A stretch of 64,000 bases of DNA from DASYKS01 sp035995205 (lineage in GTDB: Bacteria > Acidobacteriota > Thermoanaerobaculia > Multivoradales > UBA5704), in the NCBI GenBank assembly GCA_035995205.1, contig DASYKS010000023.1:1-64000 (forward strand), written 5' to 3'. Numbering within the stretch: the first letter of the stretch is position 1; each line of letters opens with the position of its first letter. The position numbers and the translations under genes are program-made. Positions 26,851 to 36,336 of this stretch are shown here, in pieces. Under the pieces are notes generated by a model. It was not told the origin of the DNA. It ran no database searches and saw only the letters and a program-made list of their open reading frames with translations.

Positions 26851-28083
26851 TTAGAGCGAATTCAGGAAGGCGATCAGCTGGTTCTTCTGAGTCAGGCTCA
26901 GGTTGATGTAGTTATTGATCGCCGGATTCGCTTCACCGAAGTGAGCCAAGATCGCGTTGTTGCGCGTGAAGGAGATCGTGTCATGCATCATGCGCGAACG
27001 CGTCCGCAGGCCCCAAAGCGGCGGGGTACGCATTTTGGTCAGCGTGCTCTGGCCGCCGTTTTGGACGATGAAGTCGCCGGTGCCGACGTCGTGGAGCATG
27101 AAGTCGCTGTACGGATGGATGATCTTGTCGCCGAGCGCGGGCGGGATGGTGAACTTGCCGCCGTTGACGATCGTGCCGGCCGGGGCCGTGGTGATCGAGG
27201 TCCGGTGGCAGTTGGCGCAGCCGACGCTGGTGAACAGGTTGGAGCCGGTGATCGCGTCCGGCGTGGCCGCGGCGACCGTGTCGCGCGGCGGAGCTTTGGT
27301 CGCGCGCATGAAGCGGGCGAAGATTTCGACGTCCTCTCCGAACGGAAACGCCACGCTGGGCGGCTCTTCCGGATCGGGCACGGTGTCGAACGCCGCGACC
27401 GAGACGCCGTTGCTGGTGTTCTCGGCCGGCTGCAGCGGGCTGGTGATTCCCATCTCGTTCAGGTAGGCGTCGGCCGAGAAGGAGAGCAGGCTCGCGTGCT
27501 GGTTCTTCCAACCGAAACGCGCGACGCGCGTCTGGCCGGGGGCTTCGCCCACCGGTACGTTGATGATCTGCCCCTTCATGCCCGAGGGCTGCGAGTTGCG
27601 GATCGTGGTGAACGTCGCGTCGGCGATCGCTTCGACGAAGCCGTCGCCGAGGAGGTTGAGCGAGGAGCGGAAATCCGCCACGTTGTCCTCGCCGGCCACC
27701 CGCTCCTGGATCGCCGCGTTGATCGCCCGGTCGTTGATCAGCGAGCCGCCCGGCCGATCGGTGAACGTGAAGCCGTCGAAACGGCCGACCCGCAGCTCGG
27801 TAATCTGGCTGGTGCCGCCGCTCACCGGGGTCTGGTGGCATTCGGCGCAGGCCTGGGCGTTGTACAGCGGTCCGAGCCCTTCGTCGATGTCCTCGCGCCC
27901 TTCGAACGTCTCGCGATCCAGGTCGAACGTCGCCTGCGGTGTGAAGCCGTTGGTGAGGTTGTCGAATCCGGTCGGGGCCTCGGTGGCGGTGATCGCATTG
28001 ACCAGCGGTACCGCCGCCGCGAGGGCCAGCACGATTCCCGCCGGGATCGTGAGCCTCCGAATCCACTTCGTCGCACTGCTCAT
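26851..28083 (-). CDS. Di-haem oxidoreductase (DHOR/DUF1111, cytochrome c peroxidase-like)
   Basis: A 410-residue exported cytochrome. An N-terminal signal peptide (LTIPAGIVLALAAAVPLVNA) is followed by two CxxCH haem-binding motifs, CAECH near residue 79 and CANCH near 290, typical of the di-haem oxidoreductase family related to bacterial cytochrome c peroxidase. A conserved KMRTPPLWGLRTRSRMMHD segment near the C-terminus includes the distal ligand region, and LTQKNQLIAFLNSL is the usual ending. It is expected in the periplasm, with peroxidase or related electron transfer activity. The ATG is preceded by AAGGAG nine bases upstream. No partner such as an imelysin gene is adjacent. Confidence 0.9.
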   Translation of the reverse strand: MSSATKWIRRLTIPAGIVLALAAAVPLVNAITATEAPTGFDNLTNGFTPQATFDLDRETFEGREDIDEGLGPLYNAQACAECHQTPVSGGTSQITELRVGRFDGFTFTDRPGGSLINDRAINAAIQERVAGEDNVADFRSSLNLLGDGFVEAIADATFTTIRNSQPSGMKGQIINVPVGEAPGQTRVARFGWKNQHASLLSFSADAYLNEMGITSPLQPAENTSNGVSVAAFDTVPDPEEPPSVAFPFGEDVEIFARFMRATKAPPRDTVAAATPDAITGSNLFTSVGCANCHRTSITTAPAGTIVNGGKFTIPPALGDKIIHPYSDFMLHDVGTGDFIVQNGGQSTLTKMRTPPLWGLRTRSRMMHDTISFTRNNAILAHFGEANPAINNYINLSLTQKNQLIAFLNSL

Positions 28084-28323
28084 GGCCGTTTCTCCTTCTA
28101 CGCAAACGCACCGGAGGGATGGAGTCCCCGGAAGCGCCCTTGGCGGGCGGACTTCACGAAGCTCCGGGCGCGAATAGACAAAAGCTCACGCTGGACCGAA
28201 ACCATCGGGCTGAGATAGATAAACGAGCGTCTGATATAGAAGGTGCTCGGCAGAGCTTTAGCGGGACAGCGCGACGAGAGTTTTTTCAGCGAAGCCGAAG
28301 CGAGCGGGTAGACTTGAATCCCG

Positions 28324-29973
28324 ATGTCTCTCCCCGCGGCCAAATCGCCCCTCGCCCTCGACTACCTTTCGCCGTTGCCCCCGGTGCGTTCGGGGATCGC
28401 CGACTACTCGATGGACCTTCTGCCGCACCTCGCGGCGCGGGCCGACGTGCGGTTGCTCGCTCTCGCCGGCCAGCCGGTGGCGCCGGAGGTCCGGGCCGCC
28501 TGGCACCCGAAGCCGTCCGAGCGCGCGGGGGAGGGTGGCCGGCTGCCGCTCTACCATATGGGTAACAATCGGTATCACGAAGACGTGCTCCGGCTCGCCC
28601 TCTACCGGCCGGGCGTCGTGGTGCTCCACGATCTCGTCCTCCACCACCTGCGGCTCGACACCACCCTCGGCCGTGAGCGGGGACGCGAGGATTTCGATCT
28701 CTACTGCCGCCTGCTGGCCGAGGACGAAGGGTGGATCGGTACGGCCACGGCTCTGGCCAAACGATGGAGCGCCTATGCCGACGCGCCGGTGTTCGCCTTG
28801 GCCGCGCGGCGCACGCTGCTCCGGCGCCAGCGCGGAATCCTGGTCCACGGGGAATGGGCCGCGCGCGAGCTTTCCGAGGAGGACCCCGACCTACGGGTGC
28901 GCGCGGTGCCGATGGGCATTCCCCTGCCGCCCGCCGCCGATGCGGAAGCCGGCCGGCGGTTCCGCGCCAGATACGGCCTGCCGCTCGACGCGCCGCTGCT
29001 CGGCTCGTTCGGCTTCCAAACGCCGATCAAGCGAACCGGCGTGGCGATCGAAGCGCTCGCGGCGCCGGGTCTCGAACGGGTTCACCTGCTGATCGTCGGC
29101 GAGTCGTCCGGGCTCAAGCTCGACGAGCTGGCGCGCGCCGCAGGTGTCGCCGAGCGGGTGACTCATCTCGGCTTTCTGCCGTTCGATCAATTCGAAGCGG
29201 CGATCGCCGCCTCCGACCTCTGCTTGAACCTGCGCTATCCGACCGCCGGCGAGACCTCCGCCTCGCTGCTGCGCGTGCTTGCGGTCGGCCGGCCGGCGAT
29301 CGTCTCGGACTACGCGCAGTTCGCCGAGCTGCCGGAGGAGATCGCGCTCAAGGTGCCGCTGGGCAAGGGAGAAGGGGCGGCGCTCGCCTCGGCGCTCCGC
29401 GAGCTGCTCGCCCAACCCGACCGGCTGCGGGCGATGGGCGAAGCGGCGCGCGCCTACGTCGCCGCCCGGCACGATCCGGGGGCGGCGGCCGAGGCGATCG
29501 TCGCCGCCTGCGCCGAGTGGTGTTCACTGCCGCCGCCCGACGACCTCGGTCCTCGGGCTGACGGGGAGGTTCGAGCCGCCGAGGCGCCGCCGCCGACCAG
29601 TCTCACCTGGCACGAGTTTCCGGGCGACCTCTCGGTTGCCGGCGCGGAGCTGCCGTGGGCGCCTGGCGAGCGCCGCCAGCTGACGATCCGCCTCGCGAAC
29701 CGGGGCTTTGCGCGCTGGCTCGCCGGCGAGCGGGGACCCGGGGGCCTGGCGCTGGTGGTCAAGCTGTTCGAAGGGGGCGAGGGGGGCCAGGACCTGCTCT
29801 CCAACCGTCATTGGCTGGCGTTGCCCCGCGATCTCGATCCGGGCGAAGAGACGGTGTTTTCGACCGCGATCCGCCGCCCGCCGGGGCCGGCACGTCTGCG
29901 CATCGAGCCGCACCTGTTCGGCGGCCTCGGCTTCTCACGCCTTTCCGGTCCCTGGTGGGAGCGCGATCTGTGA
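28324..29973 (+). CDS. GT4-type glycosyltransferase with C-terminal beta-rich extension
   Basis: A 549-residue glycosyltransferase. The N-terminal half has the GT-B opening PLPPVRSGIADYSMDLLPHL and a VVVLHDLVLHH strand. The C-terminal Rossmann half has GSFGFQTPIKRTGVAIEAL, LIVGES and the nucleotide-sugar segment LCLNLRYPTAGETSASLLRVLAVGRP with the EX7E-like acidic residue. Residues ~430-549 form a separate beta-rich domain (WHEFPGDLSVAGAELPWAPGE onward) resembling an ABC-exporter-associated carbohydrate-binding fold; that resemblance is tentative. A TAGACT element precedes the start. It is followed 31 bases later by a polytopic membrane protein, so the pair may build a surface glycan. Confidence 0.85.
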   Translation: MSLPAAKSPLALDYLSPLPPVRSGIADYSMDLLPHLAARADVRLLALAGQPVAPEVRAAWHPKPSERAGEGGRLPLYHMGNNRYHEDVLRLALYRPGVVVLHDLVLHHLRLDTTLGRERGREDFDLYCRLLAEDEGWIGTATALAKRWSAYADAPVFALAARRTLLRRQRGILVHGEWAARELSEEDPDLRVRAVPMGIPLPPAADAEAGRRFRARYGLPLDAPLLGSFGFQTPIKRTGVAIEALAAPGLERVHLLIVGESSGLKLDELARAAGVAERVTHLGFLPFDQFEAAIAASDLCLNLRYPTAGETSASLLRVLAVGRPAIVSDYAQFAELPEEIALKVPLGKGEGAALASALRELLAQPDRLRAMGEAARAYVAARHDPGAAAEAIVAACAEWCSLPPPDDLGPRADGEVRAAEAPPPTSLTWHEFPGDLSVAGAELPWAPGERRQLTIRLANRGFARWLAGERGPGGLALVVKLFEGGEGGQDLLSNRHWLALPRDLDPGEETVFSTAIRRPPGPARLRIEPHLFGGLGFSRLSGPWWERDL

Positions 29974-30004
29974 GCTTCCCATCGAGCCCTCCGATGAGCC
30001 TCCG

Positions 30005-31900
30005 ATGAGTACGACCGAGCGATTCGGCTGGCTGGTCCTGTTCGGCCTGCTCGCGGCGGTCCTCTTCGGAGCCGCGACGTTTTCCCGCGCGGGGCGTCCC
30101 TCGCTGGTGGGCGACGAGGCGACCTACGCCATGCAGGCGGCTTCGCTGGCGTTCGATCTGGACCTGCGCTACACGCGGGCCGATTACGACCGTTTCGTTC
30201 GCGATTGGGGAGGCGCGCCGGACGGCTTGATCCTCCAGAGCCGCACGTCGAGCGCCCCTGCGAAACCGGGAGCCTCGCGTGCGCTCACCTATGGCAAGCC
30301 GGTCGCCTACGCGCTGTTCGTCGCGCCGTTCGTTCGCGCGGCGCCGGTACGTGGCCCGTTGATCGCCAACGCTCTCGCCTTGGCGCTCGCCTCATGGCTG
30401 GCGGCGCGCAGCCTGCGCTTGCGGATCGGCCCTATCGCGCCGCTTTGGGCCGCGGTGTTCGTGTTCGCCTCGGTCTCGTTCGCCTACGCCTTCTGGGTCC
30501 ATGCCGATCTGTTCCTGTTCGCCGCGGTAGCGGCCGGTTTCGCGGTCGCCTACGGCGGGCAAGAGCGGCGGCGCGATGACCCGATGCCCGAGATCTACCA
30601 AGGGGAGGAGACGACACCCGCGCGGCGCACGTTCTGGCGTTTCTTCGCCGCGGGCCTCCTGCTCGCGATCCCGGGATCGTTCCGGCCGTTCTATCTCGTC
30701 CTTCTCCTGCCCGCGGCGCTCGCCGTGCCGAAATCCAAACGAGCGGCGGGCTTGGCCGGGCTCGCGCTCGGCGCGCTGCTTCTGCTCGGCGGAGCCGGCG
30801 CACTGCAACTTTCGGCCGGCGGGAGCTTCACCGGCTACGGCGGCGAGCGCCAGGGCTTCTACCCCCGCACCGGCTACCCGGAGGTCGATTTTCCCGCGAG
30901 CGATTGGGAGCGCTCGATCCGCAAATGGGGCAACACCTCGTGGACGCAGGAAGGCGCAATCACGCCGAGCCCGGACCTGCGCCTATGGGGATGGAACACG
31001 GTGTATTTGGCTCTCGGCCAGAACATCGGCGTTTTGCCCTACTTTCTGCCGCTGGTGCTCGGGCTGTTCGCCTTCTCCGGCGAGCGCGGACGCTGGGCGA
31101 TCCCGCTCGCGGTGGCCATCGCCGCGCTCTGCTTCCTCGCGATCCGGCCGTTCAACTTCTACGGCGGCGGCGGCGCGATCGGCAACCGCTATTTCCTGCC
31201 GCTCTACCCGGCGCTCTGGTTTCTCGCCGGCCGCTCGCCCCGGGGCCGCAACGGACCGTTCGTCGCGGTGCTGATCACGGCGGCAGCCGCGCCGTTTCTC
31301 TGGCCGCTTTGGACCCACCCACGGGCATTTCCGATCGCTCCGGATGGCCGCTACGCCCACACCTCCTTGATCGCCCGCGCGCTGCTGCCCTACGAGACCA
31401 CCCAAAGCCACATCCCCGGCGGCCAGGATCTCTCCGCCCACGGCCTCTGGATCAAATTCCTCGAAGGGCCGACCGGCCAGCGCAATGGCCGCCCCTACGT
31501 CGAAGGCGACGGAAAAGCGGAGATCCTGTTCGGCAGCCCGAAAGCGCTACGCGCCGTTCTCGTCGATCTTGCGCCGAACGCCCCGAGCACCCTGGAAGTA
31601 AGCGGCGGAACGCTCGGCGAAAAGATCCTGCGGCCGGATGGAGGCATCGCCTACTTCGTCAACCTAAGTAGCCCCCGCGCCGTCCATCCGATGTGGTGGA
31701 CCGACGACCCCTGGAGTCTCTACCGCCTCTCGCTCCGCCTTCCCGGAGGCAAAGGGCGGATCGCCTTCGACGTCGAGCCCGCTGAAGAGGTCGGCGGCGA
31801 AGAGCAGAAAGGCCCGATCGTCATTCACCGGCGTCGGGCCAAAGCCGGGGTAAGCGGGCGCTTCCAAGCGCCCGTTACCGTGGCACTACGGGAGCCCTAG
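30005..31900 (+). CDS. Polytopic membrane protein, possible lipid-linked sugar transferase
   Basis: A 631-residue protein with about ten to twelve hydrophobic segments (GWLVLFGLLAAVLFGAATF first) and a soluble C-terminal ~170 residues. The first periplasmic loop begins VGDEATYAMQAASLAFD, where the Asp-Glu pair matches the place of the catalytic acidic residues of GT-C enzymes such as the ArnT/PMT (GT39/GT83) families. This supports a GT-C assignment but does not prove it. ATG 30005 is the first usable start; an upstream ATG at 29994 meets a stop at once. Co-directional with the preceding glycosyltransferase. Its stop codon overlaps, tail to tail, the stop of the RiPP precursor on the other strand (CTAG, 31897-31900). 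Confidence 0.8.
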   Translation: MSTTERFGWLVLFGLLAAVLFGAATFSRAGRPSLVGDEATYAMQAASLAFDLDLRYTRADYDRFVRDWGGAPDGLILQSRTSSAPAKPGASRALTYGKPVAYALFVAPFVRAAPVRGPLIANALALALASWLAARSLRLRIGPIAPLWAAVFVFASVSFAYAFWVHADLFLFAAVAAGFAVAYGGQERRRDDPMPEIYQGEETTPARRTFWRFFAAGLLLAIPGSFRPFYLVLLLPAALAVPKSKRAAGLAGLALGALLLLGGAGALQLSAGGSFTGYGGERQGFYPRTGYPEVDFPASDWERSIRKWGNTSWTQEGAITPSPDLRLWGWNTVYLALGQNIGVLPYFLPLVLGLFAFSGERGRWAIPLAVAIAALCFLAIRPFNFYGGGGAIGNRYFLPLYPALWFLAGRSPRGRNGPFVAVLITAAAAPFLWPLWTHPRAFPIAPDGRYAHTSLIARALLPYETTQSHIPGGQDLSAHGLWIKFLEGPTGQRNGRPYVEGDGKAEILFGSPKALRAVLVDLAPNAPSTLEVSGGTLGEKILRPDGGIAYFVNLSSPRAVHPMWWTDDPWSLYRLSLRLPGGKGRIAFDVEPAEEVGGEEQKGPIVIHRRRAKAGVSGRFQAPVTVALREP

Positions 31901-32106
31901 CAGCACTGTGTCCTGCCACCGCTGGCGCAGGTGTTGTACTCAATGCATACCAGCGAGCAGTCGCTAACGGAGCAGTCTTGCGGGCCGGTACATCCGCCGC
32001 TACAAACACCACAAGTATCGGGGGTGTAGCCTCCGAATGCGTGCAACTCGAAGCGCCGAAGGTTACGAAGGGTCTCGCGGGACAGAGAAAGCTTGCGCCT
32101 TTTCAT
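31897..32106 (-). CDS. Orphan Cys-rich RiPP precursor peptide (class I lanthipeptide-like leader)
   Basis: A 69-residue peptide with a leader/core layout. The leader MKRRKLSLSRETLRNL continues to ELHAFGG, matching the KLSLxxETLRxL...GG leaders of natural-product precursors described in Acidobacteria and Bacteroidetes, with predicted cleavage after Gly26. The 43-residue core has nine cysteines (positions 32, 35, 39, 45, 50, 54, 60, 68, 69) and ten Ser/Thr, ending in CC. ATG 32106 has AAGGAG six bases upstream, an ideal site; the longer frame from 32127 lacks one. No LanB/LanC, radical-SAM or transporter gene is nearby, so modification must be in trans, or the peptide acts as a disulfide-rich bacteriocin. 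The class assignment is inference from the leader. Confidence 0.7.
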   Translation of the reverse strand: MKRRKLSLSRETLRNLRRFELHAFGGYTPDTCGVCSGGCTGPQDCSVSDCSLVCIEYNTCASGGRTQCC

Positions 32107-32197
32107 CACCGACTCCTTTGGGGACACCCCCAGGACGATAGGGCGGCCGCAGAAATACGGCAGCTTGACTTCAAGTACGGTCTGCCCGTCCTAGTTG

Positions 32198-32225
32198 TTA
32201 CAAGTCGAGGATCAAAAGCCGCGCC
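32198..32225. repeat. Left copy of an imperfect 28-bp direct repeat flanking the DHFR-like gene
   Basis: It matches 32859-32886 at 23 of 28 positions in direct orientation (shared core GATCAAAA). The right copy is the 3' end of the RlmL-like gene, where it encodes the tail RILIFDLY. Here the minus-strand reading gives RLLILDL followed by a stop. It looks like a remnant of a second methyltransferase 3' end. Confidence 0.5.
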
Positions 32226-32286
32226 ACGCTGGATAGACATGACGAACCGTACTTCAGCGGCGATTCCCATCCGGCGAGTCACGAGA

Positions 32287-32817
<531 letters not shown>

Positions 32818-32855
32818 ACCCACTTCCTTTCCTTACGCGGCACATCCGCGCGGGC

Positions 32856-34058
32856 TCAATACAAATCGAAGATCAAAATCCGCCCCTCCAGCGGGCCGTT
32901 CCAGATCGGGATGCGGCGCTTCGGCTTCAAGCCGATTCCCTTGCCGTGGGTCTCTCCCGCGAGGACCACGGCTCGGTAGCCGCGGAAGCGCTGTTTGAGC
33001 AGGTCGCCGAGCTGGCGCCAGAGGTCTCCCGGTTCTCCCGGATCGGCGAGGCGGTGGCCGTGGGGAGGGTTGACGAGAAGGAGGCCGGGGGCCGGCGCGG
33101 GAGCTTCGAGCGTGAAGGCCTCGCCTCGGGTCAAATGGGCGCGTTCGAGCAGGTCGGCGCGTTCGAGGTTCGCTTTGGCCGCGGCGAGCGCGGTGGCCGA
33201 GTTGTCGTTGCCGTAGAGCGCGAGATCGGTCGGCGCGGTGAGCGCGGGGATCGGCTCGGAGCGGACGCGGGCGAAGCGGCGCGGGTCGAAGCCGGGGAGG
33301 CGCTCGAAGGCGAAGCTCTTCCGCAGACGACCGGGCGCGCGGCCGAGGGCGATGTCGCCGGCTTCGATCAGCAGAGTGCCCGCTCCACACATCGGATCGA
33401 CGATCGGGCCTTTGCCGTCCCAACCGGCGGCCAGAACGCAGGCGGCGGCGAGGTGCTCGCGGACCGGGGCGGCCCCCGCGTCGAGCCGATAGCCGCGGCG
33501 GTCGAGCGGCTCGCCCGAGGTGTCGAGCAGGAGGGTCGCCCGGTCCCGATGTAGGCGCAGGCGGAGTGCCAGATCGGGATCTTCGCGCTCGACGTTCGCG
33601 CGCCGGCCCCAGCGCTCGCGCTGGGCGTCGACGATGCCGTCCTTCACCCGCAGCGCGGCCCAGCGGGAGTCGCGAATCTCTGAACCCGCGGCGGTCGCCT
33701 GGATCGAGAACGTCCGGTCGGGGTGGAGCAGGTCGGCGAACCAGCCCAACGCTCCCGTCGGCCCGAATCGGTCGCCCCCGGTCACCAGCGTGCGCGCTCC
33801 TTGGTAGAGCGCCTCGCCGTCCGCGCCGTCGAAGCTCGCGATCTCGACCAGCACGCGGTTCGCGGTGCGCAGGCGCCAGTTCGCGCGGTAGACGTCCGCC
33901 CAATCGCCCGGGAAGGTCACGGCGCCGCGGCTCTTCTCGATCTCTCCGACGCGGCCCGGGGTCAGAGCCGCAAGCTCCGCGGCGACGAAATCCTCAAGCC
34001 CGAGCGCGCAGGTCGCGACCAGCCCCAGGGGATGGGTAGGGGAGGCCGGCCCGCTCAA
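32856..34058 (-). CDS. THUMP-domain class I SAM RNA methyltransferase, RlmL-like
   Basis: A 400-residue protein of the Trm11/RlmL group: an N-terminal THUMP-like RNA-binding part (~1-170, opening GLVATCALGLEDFVAAEL) and a Rossmann methyltransferase part. The SAM site reads PIVDPMCGAGTLLIEAGDIALG and the catalytic N/D-PP-motif is NPPHGHRL, where RlmL commonly has NPPYG. It is probably an N2-guanine methyltransferase of 23S rRNA or tRNA, the exact nucleotide being unknown. The C-terminal RlmK half of fused enzymes is absent. Its start overlaps the hydrolase stop by four bases (34055-34058, ATGA). The 3' end carries the right copy of the direct repeat. Confidence 0.85.
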   Translation of the reverse strand: MSGPASPTHPLGLVATCALGLEDFVAAELAALTPGRVGEIEKSRGAVTFPGDWADVYRANWRLRTANRVLVEIASFDGADGEALYQGARTLVTGGDRFGPTGALGWFADLLHPDRTFSIQATAAGSEIRDSRWAALRVKDGIVDAQRERWGRRANVEREDPDLALRLRLHRDRATLLLDTSGEPLDRRGYRLDAGAAPVREHLAAACVLAAGWDGKGPIVDPMCGAGTLLIEAGDIALGRAPGRLRKSFAFERLPGFDPRRFARVRSEPIPALTAPTDLALYGNDNSATALAAAKANLERADLLERAHLTRGEAFTLEAPAPAPGLLLVNPPHGHRLADPGEPGDLWRQLGDLLKQRFRGYRAVVLAGETHGKGIGLKPKRRIPIWNGPLEGRILIFDLY

Positions 34059-35050
34059 CGGGCACCTGGATGGGATTTGAGAAACGGCAGGATCAGGCGC
34101 ACCACCTCATCCGGCCGCTCTTCCATCGGCGAATGGCCGCAGTGCTTGATCGCGGCAAAAGTAGATTCCGCCATCTTCGCCGCCGCGGCGCGGCCGGCCT
34201 CGATCTTCACGGTCCGGTCGTCGGCGCCCCAGATCCATAGCGACGGCCGGTGGATCTTCGCGAGATCGATCGGCGGCCCGGCCGGCGGCGTCGGTAAGGA
34301 GAGTCCCGCGTAGGCGTCGAGGACACCCTCGATCGCGAGACGCGAGAAGTACGCATCGGCGGTTTCTGGGGTCGCTAGAGAGTCGTCGAAGTAAGCCTTC
34401 CTCAGAACACGCCGGATCGCGCTCGGCCGGAGCGCGATCCCAATCCCTAGCCGCGAGAGCGTGCGCGATTTCGCGAGGCGGCTCTTCGTTTCGTCGGGAT
34501 AGGTCACGGCCGCGCTATCCATCAGGATCAGCGAGCGCACCCGTTCCGGGTGCAGCGCCGCCAGAGAGAGCGTGAGCGCACCGCCGTAGGAGTGCCCCGC
34601 CACGTGGACGGATTTGATCTTGAGCGCATCGAGCACGCCGAGAATCAGGCGCAGCTGCCCATCACGAGAATAGGCGGCGCGTTCCTTCGGCCGCTCGGTA
34701 TAGCCGAACCCGTTGAGGTCGATCGCGATCGTGCGGTAGTGCGCGGAAAGGGCAGGAACGACCTGTCGCCACAAGTAGGTCGACTCGCCAAAGCCATGGA
34801 GAAGGAGGAGCGGCTCGCCCTTGCCACGCTGTTCGACATGGACGGTCCGGCCGTCGATCGTCAGGCGGTCGTTTTGCGGCAGCGTCCGCAGAATTTCGGC
34901 GTAGGGCGTGAGCGAGACGCAGCCGAAGGTGAAGAGAGAGGAGATCAGGGCCGCCGGGCGCCAGAAGAGCGATGCAAAAGACCTGGATTTCGAGCGGAGG
35001 GTACGGTTCACGACGGGGCGGTGGAGGAGGCTAGACGATTGATTTGACAC
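34055..35050 (-). CDS. Alpha/beta hydrolase with N-terminal membrane/lipoprotein-like segment
   Basis: A 331-residue alpha/beta hydrolase. The oxyanion segment LLLLHGFGESTYLWRQVVP, nucleophile elbow GHSYGG (Ser), acid ADDRTV (Asp) and HCGHSPMEERP (His) complete the triad. A hydrophobic N-terminal stretch ends in FTFGCVS, which could be a signal anchor or an imperfect lipobox. Enzymes of this subfamily act as esterases, epoxide or C-C hydrolases; the substrate cannot be told. The start is GTG 35050, without a clear ribosome site, so a downstream GTG in the same frame is possible. It overlaps the RlmL-like gene by ATGA. Confidence 0.82.
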   Translation of the reverse strand: MSNQSSSLLHRPVVNRTLRSKSRSFASLFWRPAALISSLFTFGCVSLTPYAEILRTLPQNDRLTIDGRTVHVEQRGKGEPLLLLHGFGESTYLWRQVVPALSAHYRTIAIDLNGFGYTERPKERAAYSRDGQLRLILGVLDALKIKSVHVAGHSYGGALTLSLAALHPERVRSLILMDSAAVTYPDETKSRLAKSRTLSRLGIGIALRPSAIRRVLRKAYFDDSLATPETADAYFSRLAIEGVLDAYAGLSLPTPPAGPPIDLAKIHRPSLWIWGADDRTVKIEAGRAAAAKMAESTFAAIKHCGHSPMEERPDEVVRLILPFLKSHPGAR

Positions 35051-35158
35051 GTTTTAGGGTACCACACGGCGCAAAGTCCAGGAATTGTTCTCCCGCTCGT
35101 TGCGCCAGAGCACGTACGCACCGAGTGTGAGCAGAACGACCGCGAAGCGGGTCGCACG

Positions 35159-35848
35159 TCACGGTGGCCCCTGTGGCTTGCCGAGCAGCGCAACGCGCAT
35201 CGGCACCCGGTCCGGATGAATCGAGAAGGTGCCGTAACAAAGCCGCCGCAGCACGGCGTCTGGGCGCGCGTACCAGCTGGCCCAGGCGAGCGGCGTGTCG
35301 CCGTTCATGTCTTTCGCCTCCCGCACCGCGCCGGCTTGCAGTAACAAGTCGACGGTCTCCTCGCTGCCGAACGCGGCGGCGCGGTGCAACGGCGTCTCGC
35401 CCCGAGTCCGGCAATCGCGCATGAAGGCGCCCGTCTCCACCGCGGGCAGCGTCGCGCGATTCGGGTCCGCGCCGTGCCTTAGCAGCACCTGGACGACGAG
35501 GTCGTGCGCTTCGCGGTGCGGCGTGCAGAGCGCGCAGTGCAGCGGAGTCTCGCCGGTGCGCTCCTCTCCGGCGCCGACGTCGGCACCCTGTTCGATCAGG
35601 AACTCGCACAGCCGCCAGTGGCCGTGAAACGCCGCGTCGTTCAACCCGAGATTCGCTCCCAACGACGCGAGCGACTCCCCGTGATCGAGCAGGAAACGGA
35701 TCGCGCTCACGTCGCCGTAATAGGCGCACCACTGAATCAGCCGAACGCCGTCCTGGGTTGCGGTGGAGGCGGCGTGTCCCCGATCCACGATCTCCCAGAT
35801 CAGGTCGGTCCGTCCGTCCGCGATCCGATCCAGCAGCGGGTCCATCAT
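35159..35848 (-). CDS. Ankyrin-repeat protein
   Basis: A 229-residue protein made of about five ankyrin repeats. Recognisable units are GVRLIQWCAYYGDVSAIRFL, then GLNDAAFHGHWRLCEFLIEQGAD, GETPLHCALCTPHREAHDLV, GETPLHRAAAFGSEETVDLL and GDTPLAWASWYARPDAVLR. There is no signal peptide or enzymatic domain, so a cytoplasmic binding role is likely. The start ATG 35848 has AGGAGG seven bases upstream. It follows the VOC gene by 15 bases, so the two are probably co-transcribed. Confidence 0.85.
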   Translation of the reverse strand: MMDPLLDRIADGRTDLIWEIVDRGHAASTATQDGVRLIQWCAYYGDVSAIRFLLDHGESLASLGANLGLNDAAFHGHWRLCEFLIEQGADVGAGEERTGETPLHCALCTPHREAHDLVVQVLLRHGADPNRATLPAVETGAFMRDCRTRGETPLHRAAAFGSEETVDLLLQAGAVREAKDMNGDTPLAWASWYARPDAVLRRLCYGTFSIHPDRVPMRVALLGKPQGPP

Positions 35849-35863
35849 CGGGAGCCCTCCTAC

Positions 35864-36235
35864 TCAAACATGCTGATCGACGAGGATTGGGTTGCCGTCC
35901 GGGTCGACGGCGATGAAGCTGGCCGGCCCGGTCGTGCTCTCGTCCGCCTCCTGCTTCAGCTCCACTCCTTGAGCCTTCAGCTGGCGCTGCAGATCTCGGA
36001 TGTCGGTGAAGGAGTCGAGCTTCTGCGCGTTGCTGTCCCAGCCGGGGTTGAAGGTAAGGATGTTCTTCTCGAACATCCCTTGAAAGAGCCCGATCACATG
36101 ATCGCCGTTCTTCAAGATCAGCCAGTTTTTCGAGGCATCTCCGAGGAAGGTTCGGAAACCGAATTTCTCGTAGAACGTCTTCGACGCCTCGATATCCTTG
36201 ACCGCCAAGCTGATCGAAAAATTGCCGAGCTCCAT
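35864..36235 (-). CDS. VOC (glyoxalase/bleomycin-resistance) superfamily protein
   Basis: A 123-residue vicinal-oxygen-chelate protein with two beta-alpha-beta-beta-beta units: FSISLAVKDIEASKTFYEKF opens the first and PASFIAVDPDGNPILVDQHV closes the second. LILKNGDHVIGLFQG and GPASFIAVDPDGN carry the usual metal-side strands, but a complete glyoxalase I metal set is not evident, so activity is unassigned. Related proteins bind or modify small hydrophobic ligands or antibiotics. First gene of a two-gene unit with the ankyrin protein. Confidence 0.85.
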   Translation of the reverse strand: MELGNFSISLAVKDIEASKTFYEKFGFRTFLGDASKNWLILKNGDHVIGLFQGMFEKNILTFNPGWDSNAQKLDSFTDIRDLQRQLKAQGVELKQEADESTTGPASFIAVDPDGNPILVDQHV

Positions 36236-36336
36236 GCCTTGTCCCCTTTTCAGAAAGTCGAGTGCTTGCCCGCCAGTTTATCAGGCCGTCGAGGAGTCCT
36301 TGCTTCTCCCTCAGGATCGAGCTCCAATTCACCTCC

